Shown here: one piece after another, positions 23,593-34,629 of the stretch
Layout: every line of letters starts with the position of its first letter
How positions within the stretch are numbered: position 1 is the first letter of the stretch
Assembly (NCBI GenBank): GCA_950295325.1
Contig: OX485805.1
Span: 52,848,758 to 52,912,757 of the forward strand
Reading direction: 5' to 3'
Length of the DNA stretch: 64,000 bases
DNA from: Polytrichum commune
Lineage: Eukaryota; Streptophyta; Polytrichopsida; Polytrichales; Polytrichaceae
Notes under the pieces: generated by a model
Databases searched by the model: none
The model's input: the letters and a program-made list of their open reading frames with translations, nothing else
Told to the model about the DNA's origin: nothing
Translations under genes and position numbers: made by a program

Positions 23593-26500
23593 TTACCAAG
23601 AACCCACAGCTCCAGCAGTTGGGTTCTGGAAAGCTTTGAACTGCCAGTTGGTCTGTAATGCATAAGGCTCTGAGATTGTTACACCAGCTTCTGTGCAATT
23701 CGCCACCTGTGCCAAAGTCCAACAACGTCCCAGGATCAAAAACTTTGTACCAAAGAAAATAAAATGAAACTGCACTCTTTTACAAACTGTAGGTACGACA
23801 ATGAAAAACTGGAAGTACAGTTGCTTGATTTTAGAATTTCTCTGGTCTTGAGACCTTGGTGTAAACCCATCCTTAAAAAGTAACCTACGAAGAGACAAAC
23901 CTGGAATTTGTTGATTGCAGAGCGGTCCCGGTAAAACAAGACCAGCATACACTTCTCCAGCAGCTTCATGCCCTCCTCCAGAGTCATGTCTTCCTTCCAC
24001 TCATCACGAAAGATTGGGCGAGCAAGATGGTTTCCAAATCCGGTAGCCACGTGATCATCCACATAATGCACACCAATCATGGTGACCTGAACACAAAACC
24101 ATGTGTCAAAAATATGGAGAACTGTCTAACATCACCTCACAAGAAGACATTAGTCATGACAGGTGTCACCAAGTTGAAAAACCACCAAACTCATCCCCCT
24201 CTGAAACAACATCTAAGTCTGTGTCTCTTTTTGACACCCTCCATCTTTGGAATCCAATAGTGAAAAGATGCGGAGAGCAATAGAGGATACGCTAATACAA
24301 GTGCAATGATGCACTAGTCAAGCCATCAACATGATCAGCACCATGAAATTGTATATAAAATGAAGCCAATGAAGTCCATGTTATCCTAATAAAATGATAT
24401 TCTGTGAGGTGAAGTGCCAAGGAAGCATCTTAAGGAACGATAACATACCACACCCAGGTATTTTTTGCCATTTTTCACTCCACCAAGGACAAGGCTATTC
24501 CAGAGAGGATCAAACTTGTTGCGGCGTTGATACATTACACGGTTGAGATAGTTGTGAATTTCCACAGGTCCAAGGTTGTTACCGTCGTCCCACATGTAAT
24601 CAGTGGTTCTGACATTCAAGATACGATTCATTGTCCAACTCATAGTCAATAGTCAACTTCCTCATCCATTTCTTAGCACTCAACTATTCAAATCAAAAAG
24701 CACCACAACACATCTAGCAAGAAATACACGAAATTTATGAATCGTCAAGAACTTCAGGAAAAAACCAGATGTCTAGATGTGCATCTCTGTGCCAAGAACT
24801 TACATGAGCTGATCTAGGATTTGCATAATTGCTTGAAAGTCACTGACTTCACCGCTGGCGCCAAGAACGGTGCTCTTGCCTACACTTCTCAAGCGCTCCA
24901 CACTTTTGTACCTCACAGTTGACCCATATGAACCTGAAACAATCAAACAGAATCAAACTTGTGAGCAATTTCATTTTGCATGGATTTTTCTGAACTAACA
25001 TTTGTGCTGAAAGAAGGGGAAAGAAAGTTACTTGTGCAATCCATCGGATGCAGATACAGTTCTGGAAAGCATAAATTACTGCAAGTTATATATTCTCAGT
25101 CTCTGATTATTCAGTCACAGGAGGTGAGAGCTACTGAGGCTCATGTTTATCATCTCCAGATATGTCAAACCTTCATTTATTTCTGTGCCACACCATGTTT
25201 TTCACGGGTTTCAATCAATAGCTTTACAAAATCTGAAGCTTTCATAGATTAGTGTCGAAGCTGCCAATGGCACTCTGAAACCAACTGAGTTATCACTTTG
25301 GACCTAGGATGCTCAACACCCTCTCCTGTTTGCATTTGATTCTGCATGTACACTTCTTTCTGCCTATGCTCACCAAACCCTATTCAATCCTTAGCTGCTG
25401 ATCCCCATGCCTATATTCATATGACCTGTGAAGGTTGCAAGAGGAACAAAGCAACTTCCTCTTTCAAGGGCAGTATGTAAAGACTGGAATGTGTCTTGAT
25501 TAGCAAAACCAAACTTAAGCCGAGCTCATAATAGGACATGGCGTCCGAAGGTGATAAGTGATATATGTCTTACTGATAACACTAATATTACTTCTGAAAC
25601 TCAGTACATTGAATGATGTTTTCGTTGCCATAGGATAATTATTTTAATTTGCAGGTTGCAAGCATGCAGTGAGGAGGGCCACACCTGCTGTGTCAGAAGC
25701 TAAGAGAATCCCATCCTTATACTTTATGCCAAGGACCGATGTCCCTGTGACATATGGATATCTGTCACGATAGAATACAAACATTTCAAACTGTCAGCTG
25801 ATGCACACAAAATGCAAAGAAAATGCAAAATGAAAATTGGGGGGCAAAAATAGGGCCACATACTGGGTGTGCTTGGCTGGGCTTGGCATCAAGCTGAAGC
25901 TGTGGTTGGGCCCCATCAGTGACCGGTCCACATAGTGCGCCTCTGCACCATCTAGCTTCTCCGCACTTACCTGCAACTCCCACCAACCACCTTCAAATTC
26001 AAAACTCCCCCCAAAAGACCTCGACGGCAGTGCCAATCAGCTACACCCTAGAAAATTCCATGGGGACCCCCAGCTCATAATTCACCTGCATTGCTTGTCA
26101 AATATGAAATTTACAGATCATAGACTACCAGCTCTAAAATCAAAACTCCTCTAAAAAGAGCAACGCCGCTTCCACCATCAGCGCCGATCGTCAAACCCAG
26201 GAAAGTCCCATGAGTACCCCCAGCTCACTCAACCCATAATTAACCTACATCGCTTGTGAAATTAGAAAATTTACGGATCATAGAGTACCACCTTCAAAAT
26301 CAAAACTCTCCATAAAAACACAACACCATTTGCACCCTCAGTACCACTCTCCCCGATCCTAGAACGTTCCATGAGTAACCCCCACCTCATTCAACCCATA
26401 ACAAACCTACATCGCTTGTGATATTTACAGATTATAAGGTACCAGCTTCAAATTCAAAAAACACGACACCACTTCTAACATCGGTGCTAATCACCCAAAC

Positions 26501-26849
26501 CCTTAAAAAATCCCATAAGTGCCTACCCCCACTTCACCCAACACATAAAGCATCTGCATCGCTTATGAAACTTGCAGATTATGTGGTGCCCGCGCCAAAT
26601 TACAACACGACCTAGAAATTTTCACTCTAGACACTCAAGGACTGGACCCGGACAGAAAGGCATCTTCTTGGGCACATTGAGGATCGTGTGAAAGTTTTGT
26701 GGAATGAGTACTTATTAGCTTCGAGATCACCAACTTGCAAGAACCACGACACCATCCAGAGTCTCTATCAATTACCCGAACCCTAAAGAATTGGCAGTTT
26801 CTAAGTAAATGCAAGTGCCGCAACTTACTTGACCCAGAGAGAACGGCAT
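23593..26849 (-). CDS. PBG1: 20S proteasome subunit beta type-4 (beta7), left copy
   Basis: Non-catalytic beta7 subunit of the 20S proteasome core. Exons, in coding order, are 26829-26849, 25864-25970, 25685-25761, 24804-24933, 24449-24608, 23901-24086 and 23593-23706; all introns have GT...AG borders and the frame closes at 795 nt (264 codons plus stop). Family landmarks are QYPYVTGTSVLGIKYKDG at the propeptide-mature junction (Thr42 is the expected mature start), GSYGST, DDGNNLGPVEIHNYL, RRNKFDPLWNSLVLGG, DDHVATGFGNHLARP and a NPTAG...GSW C-terminus. The short first exon (MPFSLGQ) is inferred; the alternative is Met26 in exon 2, giving 239 aa. The product appears identical to the right copy. 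In exon 4 the Gly codon at the splice is GGT here and GGG in the other copy. Confidence 0.9.
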
Positions 26850-27022
26850 CGTTGGAGAGAGCTGGAAATCGGATGGTCTGTGAGGATGAGTAAATCAAGT
26901 GCAAGTAGAATGAACGAATTAGCAGCAATCTAGCGGGAGCGATGGTGCAGTGTCGACGAAGGCAGGTGAAGAAACATGAGCAATGGCAATGGCACAGCAA
27001 TTAGGGCATGGATTCAGGTCCC

Positions 27023-27067
27023 GAACGAGGTTCTGAGTGAGGGCCCACCTACTTCAGGACCTCGTTC
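27023..27067. repeat. Imperfect hairpin upstream of the left proteasome gene
   Basis: GAACGAGGTTCTGAGT (27023-27038) pairs with ACTTCAGGACCTCGTTC (27051-27067), with one mismatch and one bulge. It lies about 175 bp upstream of the inferred start codon. The same structure is in the other arm at 30887-30931. Confidence 0.6.
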
Positions 27068-28869
27068 CGTCTACTGAATGTCTACCGAACCTTGTCACTT
27101 AAAGTGATGTGGCCCGATGTTAAATCAGCACACTAATTTAAGTTTCATTTTAGACTGACAAAGACAATTTCAAGTTGTAAGTCACAAAAATTATAACCTC
27201 AATGTTAATGAGGATTTTGTAATGTTTTTGACCTCCAAGTTAACTACAAGTTTTATTTATGGTTTACTTTCAAAATGAAATCCCAATCAATTGTTTGTTT
27301 ACTAATTGGAAGTGTACATATGTGTTGGATTTTAGACCTTGAAGGTGAAGTGCACTCAATATGAGATTTATAATCAAGCGGCCCTCAAGAATGAAAAGGC
27401 AATATTTTTTCAAAGTTGAGCAGGGCAAGCAACAATTTTTGGTCAAGTTCAAAAATTAACCCAAAAAATAAAACTTTGGGGGACTTTGCTACCAAATATT
27501 GTGTGCCCATATTTGAGGTAGTAATTTTGGTTCATAATCACTTAGCCGCCCCCAAAAAGTTTGAAATAAATGTATAGGGTAATGTACGGGCCTCCTAATA
27601 CCCTTTCATGCATAAGTAACTCCCAATGACTAGTGTTTTTTTGTGACAAATTGGACTCATAAGCAATGCAATTCTTAAGAGTTCCAAGCTACTATTGCCA
27701 TGGTCTATGTGACAATTTATACAAACCCCCATCAAGTATTAAAAATGTTTTTTCATTTGGTTTGTGAGATTGAAACTAAACTTTACATTTTCCATTGCAT
27801 AGAGGAAGTGAAATTACAGATATGTGTTGTGGTGATCAAATGTATACAATGTGTATTTAAATAAATATAATTTTGTTTGAGCCCAAATATCTCTATTTTA
27901 CCTTTCAAACATGTGTTGGTCCAACTAGGAGAATGCAATGGATTGTAATGTTGTGGGTACACCATTTGATTTGATGAACTAATGGTTGAGATGGGTAGTT
28001 TTGTCCAAGATGTTGTGTTGGGATGATGGGTGTCTAATGTGGTTGTGGTTGTTTAGTAGATAGATGATGTTTAGGTTGTTTATCAGTATGAAGAAATCTT
28101 GATGTTGTTGGCGTGTTGCAGTGACAACTAGAAGCAAGACGTATAGTTTTGCTTTGAGCATGTTTTTTAGGCCAAGGAGGCACTCCATGATTCAAAGGTT
28201 GTTGGTTAGACTATAAATGCCGGGGCCAACTATTTTTCCTACGTTGTTTTCATTAGGGGGTATGAATGATCCGTTTGTGTATGTGCAATGTTGCGGGCTA
28301 TATTTAAAGGGTGAGGGGAGCCTAGGGAGTATAGCTTGAAGGGTAATGGGGGGATGGGGTGTGTTGTCGTCAAGGTGGATGCTTTTGGGGGCTTTGTGTG
28401 CCATGCATGGGAGCAGTTGACTTTGTATATGGGGGCATGCCTTCGATGGTTCGGGTTTTTATATGGACATTGTATAAGTCTAATATGTTGGTTGTAAGGC
28501 CATTGACCACGTGTGGTTTTTGGGAGGAGTGCGTTGGTTATGTATGCAAATATTCGATATGTAAGAGGTTTCATGTTGGTGGAGGTATTTTGGGCCATCC
28601 TGGTGAGGGGTTGTATTTGAGGGTGTGTTGGTGGGATGGTCATGATGGTGTGGGTGTCGTTATAGTTAGTTGGTTACATGTCTTCTTTGTGGGTGGATAT
28701 GATGATGGTGACATTGTTGATGTTTGCATGGGCGGCCATCCTTGCTTGGCGGGCTGATTCCATGGTGGATTGCAATTTTGTTGGATGGGCGAGGCCTATT
28801 CCTTCCCATTTCAATGATTGGGTGAGTCCGGATGAGCCAAAGATTATGTCACGGGTGTGTGGGGAATTA

Positions 28870-29361
28870 GGGCCACTTCACACACGGTCCAAGAGCCATG
28901 ACCATGAAATAGTGAGAGCCCAAAAGAAAGTGTTCAAAGGTTGTCCCAAGACACCTCCAAAATCATGTAGTGTGGTCATAGATCCTCAAGTGTAGTGTGA
29001 AGCCATATGTGACCTCAACCAAATGCTACTTCAATGAATTTCTCTTCATGTGGGTCCTCATACATGATAAAAATAGAATAAATCAACGGCTGTGAGCATT
29101 TAGAGTGCCATGGTCTCCTAGTTTGGTGTTAAGCCTACCTCCAAAGGTGGTTTTTGAAAATAATGCAAGTGACCATGAACATAATCCATTTGATGCCATG
29201 TAGGAATACATGTAAACTTTACTTTTGTCTTGCATTCACATACTCCGCTTGTCCCTCAAGCGTATTGTGAAGTGAACTTGGACCGGCTCTGCCTTCTCCA
29301 TCAATGAGAGTGCTTGAAGTGTAATGGTCATGGGTTCACAATCTCGTGTGTGAAGTGGCCC
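28870..29361. mobile_element. Harbinger-like MITE family F, in the spacer
   Basis: 492 bp with perfect terminal inverted repeats GGGCCACTTCACACACG (17 bp). It is flanked by the direct 3-bp duplication TTA at 28867-28869 and 29362-29364, the signature of PIF/Harbinger insertion. No transposase frame. Relatives lie at 21343 (truncated) and 48975-49474. Confidence 0.8.
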
Positions 29362-29767
29362 TTATAACGGGTGAATGTTGTTGGCACATGAGTGGTGAGG
29401 AGAATTAGGAATGGAATATATAGAAGGCCTCTATTAGGATGTGTAGGGTGGTGGGATGTAGGGTTTGGTGGTTGTTGATAGGGTTGAGTTTTCGGTTTGT
29501 TTCCAGGGGAGGATGGTCACATGTCTTTGTGTGAGCCATAGGATTTTTATGACTAAGTCTTGGGGTGGGTGTTGTAGGAAGTTGGTCAAGGGGTGGTGGT
29601 GGTTCTCGTTGAAGCGTTCGCATAACCATTATAGTCTTGTGAGTGGGATAGTGGCAAGGTGGTCGCTAGTTTGGTAAAAATGTTTGCTTCAATTGCTTGT
29701 ATGAATGGTGGTATTTATATCTTTGTTTGGGTTGCATTCTTTGATAAAGAGGGTTAGGTTGGGGGTA

Positions 29768-30460
29768 TCAATGAGTGGGAGGATGAATCTTTTGTCTTTT
29801 GATTGGGAGATATTGATGCATGAGTCGCACGAGATTGTTGTGTTTTTTTTTTCCATATTGGGTTCGAGTGAATTGGTTGAATAGGAGGAGGTTGTGTGCG
29901 AGGGTGGCGTTGTCCAGTTGAAAATGTAGGGCCTCATCACCCCATTTGGTGGTGGTGTATGTGGGTGTCGTCCATTGGTAGCAAAGGTATTGCCTTTTGA
30001 TACTTTGTGCACCCCATTTATCTTTGCTTGTGCGGGTTTTGGTGTTGATGATAGATTGGATTGGGGGGGGGGGGGGGGCGCGTTGTAGGAGGTGATCAAT
30101 ATGCGAGTTTGGTATGGGTGAGAAGTGGTGATGACTTGTTGGTTGTTGGGCGGGTTTATGGAGAAAATGTGGTGGGTTAGTTGGAGGACATTTTTGATGA
30201 ACTTTGGGGTTGTTTTGTATGTGTGTTTGAATTCCTCGGGGGAGAGGATTTGGTGTGTAGTGGGGTGTTGGATTTGTCAAAGGATGGTGATGTTGGACAT
30301 GTATAGCTTGCGAAAGGTGTTTTTTGGAGAGTTGTTGTTGGTTGGGGGTTATTGATATGTAGTTTGGTGAGTTTCTCCAAGCAAGTTCGATTTGGGTTTG
30401 CATTATGGAGAAATCTTGGTTACGTGTGCTTATGTGTATTTCGTAGTCCACTTCAAACAT
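29768..30460 (-). CDS. Unidentified 230-codon open frame in the spacer
   Basis: Continuous minus-strand frame rich in Pro, Thr, His, Asn and Gln, as expected from A+C-rich sequence. It includes less biased stretches (KWGDEALHFQLDNATLAHNL, then NQFTRTQYGKKKHNNLVRLM) that look protein-like. A neighbouring frame at 29689-30099 overlaps it. No known domain, zinc-finger pattern or catalytic motif is evident. It may be transposon-derived, or an accident of composition: few stops arise where the opposite strand lacks C and A. I would not call it a gene without a homology hit. Confidence 0.2.
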   Translation of the reverse strand: MFEVDYEIHISTRNQDFSIMQTQIELAWRNSPNYISITPNQQQLSKKHLSQAIHVQHHHPLTNPTPHYTPNPLPRGIQTHIQNNPKVHQKCPPTNPPHFLHKPAQQPTSHHHFSPIPNSHIDHLLQRAPPPPPIQSIINTKTRTSKDKWGAQSIKRQYLCYQWTTPTYTTTKWGDEALHFQLDNATLAHNLLLFNQFTRTQYGKKKHNNLVRLMHQYLPIKRQKIHPPTH

Positions 30461-30802
30461 GAACGTGGTTTGGGTGATGGGTGATCGTGAGCATGCTTGG
30501 TATTTGAAATGTGGTAGATAATGGGATCTTTCATACCTGGCGGTGATATGTTTTATGAGGCCTTAGTATATATATCCGAGTTGACCTTGCTTGTTAAGTG
30601 CATGTAATAATTGCTTGCCAATGCAATTCACGTAGTTAGTTGGTGGGATGTGTTCTATGTGGGTGGATATGATGATGGCAACATTGTTGTTGTTTGCCTG
30701 CGTGGCCATCCTTGCCCGGTGGATTGGTTCCATGTTGGAATGTGGGGGTCTGTTAGGTGTGAGCATCTCTACCATCGACTCTGGAAGGTTAATTATTTTC
30801 AA

Positions 30803-30865
30803 TAAAGTTTTCCTTCAAGAACAGTGGGACCTAAAATCGGGCCACATCACTTTAAGTGACAAGGT
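30803..30865. repeat. Dispersed repeat I crossing the inner right junction
   Basis: TTCCTTCAAGAACAGTGGGA and the bases that follow, to TGACAAGG, resemble 52630-52690 (TTCCTCTCAAGAACATTGAG... to GAGAAGGCCAAGG). The similarity spans the point where arm homology starts (30836), so the right junction lies inside a repeat. Confidence 0.5.
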
Positions 30866-30886
30866 TGGGTAGACATTCTGTAGACG

Positions 30887-30931
30887 GAACGAGGTCCTGA
30901 AGTAGGTGGGCCCTCACTCAGAACCTCGTTC
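30887..30931. repeat. Imperfect hairpin upstream of the right proteasome gene
   Basis: GAACGAGGTCCTGAAGT (30887-30903) pairs with ACTCAGAACCTCGTTC (30916-30931). The same structure is at 27023-27067 in the left arm. It lies about 175 bp upstream of the inferred start codon. Confidence 0.6.
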
Positions 30932-31104
30932 GGGACCTGAATCCATGCCCTAATTGCAGTGCCATTGCCACTGCTCATGTTTCTTCACCTGCCTTCGTCG
31001 ACACTGCACCATCGCTCCCGCTAGATTGCTGCTAATTCGTTCATTCTACTTGCACTTGATTTACTCATCCTCACAGACCATCCGATTTCCAGCTCTCTCC
31101 AACG

Positions 31105-34100
31105 ATGCCGTTCTCTCTGGGTCAAGTAAGTTGCTGCACTTGCATGTAACTAGAAATTGCCAATTCTTTAGGGTTCGGGTAATTGATAGAGACTCTGGAC
31201 GGTGTCGTGGTTCTTGCAAGTTGGTGATCTCGAAGCTAATAAGTACTCATTCCACAAAACTTTCACACGATCCTCAATGTGCCCAAGAAGATGCCTTTCT
31301 GTCCGGGTCCAGTCCTTGAGTGTCTAGAGTGAAAATTTCTAGGTCGTGTTGTAATTTGGCGCGGGCACCACATAATCTGCAAGTTTCATAAGCGATGCAG
31401 ATGCTTTATGTGTTGGGTGAAGTGGGGGTAGGCACTTATGGGATTTTTTAAGGGTTTGGGTGATTAGCACCGATGTTAGAAGTGGTGTCGTGATTTTTGA
31501 ATTTGAAGCTGGTACCTTATAATCTGTAAATATCACAAGCGATGTAGGTTTGTTATGGGTTGAATGAGGTGGGGGTTACTCATGGAACGTTCTAGGATCG
31601 GGGAGAGTGGTACTGAGGGTGCAAATGGTGTTGTGTTTTTATGGAGAGTTTTGATTTTGAAGGTGGTACTCTATGATCCGTAAATTTTCTAATTTCACAA
31701 GCGATGTAGGTTAATTATGGGTTGAGTGAGCTGGGGGTACTCATGGGACTTTCCTGGGTTTGACGATCGGCACTGATAGTGGAAGCGGTGCTGTGCTTTT
31801 TAGAGGAGTTTTGATTTTAGAGCTGGTAGTCTATGATCTGTAAATTTCATATTTGACAAGCAATGCAGGTGAATTATGAGCTGGGGGTCCCCATGGAATT
31901 TTCTAGGGTTTAGGTGATTGGCACTGCCGTCGAAAGTGGCGTCGTGGTCTTTTAGGGTGAGTTTTGAATTTGAAGGTGGTTGGTGGGAGTTGCAGGTAAG
32001 TGCGGAGAAGCTAGATGGTGCAGAGGCGCACTATGTGGACCGGTCACTGATGGGGCCCAACCACAGCTTCAGCTTGATGCCAAGCCCAGCCAAGCACACC
32101 CAGTATGTGGCCCTATTTTTGCCCCCCAATTTTCATTTTGCATTTTCTTTGCATTTTGTGTGTATCAGCTGACAGTTTGAAATGTTTGTATTCTATCGTG
32201 ACAGATATCCATATGTCACAGGGACATCGGTCCTTGGCATAAAGTATAAGGATGGGATTCTCTTAGCTTCTGACACAGCAGGTGTGGCCCTCCTCACTGC
32301 ATGCTTGCAACCTGCAAATTAAAATAATTATCCTAGGCAAGGAAAACATCATTCAATGTACTGAGTTTCAGAAGTAATATTAGTGTTATCAGTAAGACAT
32401 ATATCACATATCACCTTCGGACGCCATGTCCTATTATGAGCTCGGCTTAAGTTTGGTTTTGCTAATCAAGACACATTCCAGTCTTTACATACTGCCCTTG
32501 AACGAGGAAGTTGCTTTGTTCCTCTTGCAACCTTCACAGGTCATATGAATATAGGCATGGGGACCAGCAGCTAAGGATTGAATAGGGTTTGGTGAGCATA
32601 GGCAGAAAGAAGTGTACATGCAGACTCAAATGCAAACAGGAGAGCGTGTTGAGCATCCTAGGTCCAAAGTGATAATTCAGATGGTTTCAGAGTGCCATTA
32701 GCAGTTTTGACACTAATCCATGAAAGCTTCAGATTTTGTAAAGCTATTGACTGAAACCCGTGAAAAACATGATGTGGCACAGAAATAAATGAAGGTTTGA
32801 CATGTCTGGAGATGATAAACATGAGCCTCAGTAGCTCTCACCTCCTGTGACTGAATAATCAGAGACTGAGAATATATAACTTACAGTAAATTATGCTTTC
32901 CAGAACTGTATCTGCATCCGATGGATTGCACAAGTAACTTTCTTTCCCCTTCTTTCAGCACAAATGTTAGTTCAAAAAAATCCATGCAAAACGAAATTGC
33001 TCACAAGTTTGATTCTGTTTGATTGTTTCAGGGTCATATGGGTCAACTGTGAGGTACAAAAGTGTGGAGCGCTTGAGAAGTGTAGGCAAGAGCACCGTTC
33101 TTGGCGCCAGCGGTGAAGTCAGTGACTTTCAAGCAATTATGCAAATCCTAGATCAGCTCATGTAAGTTCTTGGCACAGAGATGCACATCTAGACATCTGG
33201 TTTTTTCCTGAAGTTCTTGACGATTCATAAATTTCGTGTATTTCTTGCTAGATGTGTTGTGGTGCTTTTTGATTTGAATAGTTGAGTGCTAAGAAATGGA
33301 TGAGGAAGTTGACTATTGACTATGAGTTGGACAATGAATCGTATCTTGAATGTCAGAACCACTGATTACATGTGGGACGACGGTAACAACCTTGGACCTG
33401 TGGAAATTCACAACTATCTCAACCGTGTAATGTATCAACGCCGCAACAAGTTTGATCCTCTCTGGAATAGCCTTGTCCTTGGTGGAGTGAAAAATGGCAA
33501 AAAATACCTGGGTGTGGTATGTTATCGTTCCTTAAGATGCTTCCTTGGCACTTCACCTCACAGAATATCATTTTATTAGGACAACATGGACTTCATTGGC
33601 TTCATTTTACATACAATTTCATGGTGCTGATCATGTTGATGGCTTGAGTAGTGCATCATTTCACTTGTATTAGCGTATCCTCTATTGCTCTCCGCATCTT
33701 TCACTATTGGATTCCAAAGATGGAGGGTGTCAAAAAGAGACACAGACTTAGATGTTGTTTCAGAGGGGGATGAGTTTGGTGGTTCTTCAACTTGGTGACA
33801 CCTGTCTTCTTGTGAGGTGATGTTAGACAGTTTTCCATATTTTTGACACATGGTTTTGTGTTCAGGTCACCATGATTGGTGTGCACTATGTGGATGATCA
33901 CGTGGCTACCGGATTTGGAAACCATCTTGCTCGCCCAATCTTTCGTGATGAGTGGAAGGAAGACATGACTCTGGAGGAGGGCATGAAGCTGCTGGAGAAG
34001 TGTATGCTGGTCTTGTTTTACCGGGACCGCTCTGCAATCAACAAATTCCAGGTTTGTCTCTTCGTAGGTTACTTTTTACAGATGGGTTCGCAAGACCAGA

Positions 34101-34629
34101 GAAATTCCAAAATTAAGCAATCATATTGGTGGAGAGGAAAATTTGAACTGGAGGAGTTGCACTAGTGTTTGGGTCCAAGGTTTGAGTAAAATGAAACGGC
34201 ACCAATGCGGCGTCGCTTTCTTGCCAAATCTGGCAGTCCCAACTCAAGAAAATGCTACTCCCAAGTTTGAGAAACCAATCCTCAAGCTTGGGTCCAATCA
34301 CGATTTCAAGAACAGTGTCCATTAAGGGTGTTTTAGACCCTGACTTTCTTGGACCCGGACCCTAATGTAGAACCCGCCCTAAGAAGTCTGGCCTATATTG
34401 TCACTCTACTCTGTTATCCGGTACTTTCAGTTTTTCATTGTTGTACCTACAGTTTCATTTTACTTTCTTTGGTACAAAGTTTTTGATGCCGTGACTTTGT
34501 TGGACTTGGGCACAGGTGGCGAATTGCACAGAAGCTGGTGTAACAATCTCAGAGCCTTATGCATTACAGACCAACTGGCAGTTCAAAGCTTTCCAGAACC
34601 CAACTGCTGGAGCTGTGGGTTCTTGGTAA
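31105..34629 (+). CDS. PBG1: 20S proteasome subunit beta type-4 (beta7), right copy
   Basis: Second, head-to-head copy of the beta7 core subunit gene. Exons are 31105-31125, 31996-32102, 32205-32281, 33032-33161, 33357-33516, 33866-34051 and 34516-34629; lengths (21, 107, 77, 130, 160, 186, 114 nt) equal those of the left copy, and the frame closes at 264 codons plus stop. Mature protein would start at Thr42 of KHTQYPYVTGTS, giving about 223 residues, close to the usual beta7 size. By family knowledge this subunit is structural, with no active-site role. An AATAAA overlaps the stop codon (TGGTAAATAAAAG), unusually close to act as a poly(A) signal. The last intron is about 300 bp longer than in the left copy because of an insertion. 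Both copies look functional; expression of each cannot be judged from sequence. Confidence 0.9.
34119..34421. mobile_element. ~300-bp insertion in the last intron of the right proteasome gene
   Basis: Absent from the matching intron of the left copy, where AAGCAA is followed directly by CTGTACTTCCAGTTTTTC. The extra DNA has GTTTGGGTCCAAGG near its left side and CTTGGACCCGGACCC near its right side, a candidate terminal inverted repeat. No clean target duplication is visible; the class is unknown. Confidence 0.6.

Larger units (their letters stand above)
21511..27118. repeat. Large inverted duplication, left arm (5.6 kb)
   Basis: Reverse complement of 30836-36814, followed by eye at many points along its length. 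The outer limit is at ATGTCCACAAAGCC (left) against GGCTTTGTGGGCAT (right). The inner limit is at GTGGCCCGAT near 27118. It carries one proteasome beta4-type gene plus about 2 kb of its 3' flank. The left arm is 371 bp shorter than the right, mostly because the right arm has two insertions. Confidence 0.9.
27119..30835. other. Spacer between the inverted arms
   Basis: About 3.7 kb. From about 28.0 to 30.8 kb the plus strand is strongly G+T-rich and poor in C, with a 16-G run at 30063-30078. The minus strand is correspondingly rich in A and C and holds several long open frames; the longest (29768-30460) has 230 codons and is rich in P, T, H, N and Q. A motif of about 75 bp (GTGGGTGGATATGATGATGG...) occurs at about 28687 and again at about 30659 in the same orientation. 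A complete Harbinger-like MITE is at 28870-29361. I could not assign the frames to a family; a decayed transposon is the likeliest source. Confidence 0.5.

Noticed and set aside
23736-24080. A 114-codon minus-strand frame through proteasome exon 6 into the intron
   Set aside because: Only the exon 6 part (23901-24086) is real; the frame then reads into the intron, and the true gene splices to the last exon.
28239-28643. A 134-codon frame in the spacer, and other overlapping P/T/H-rich frames
   Set aside because: Composition alone can keep such frames open; no motif supports them as separate genes.
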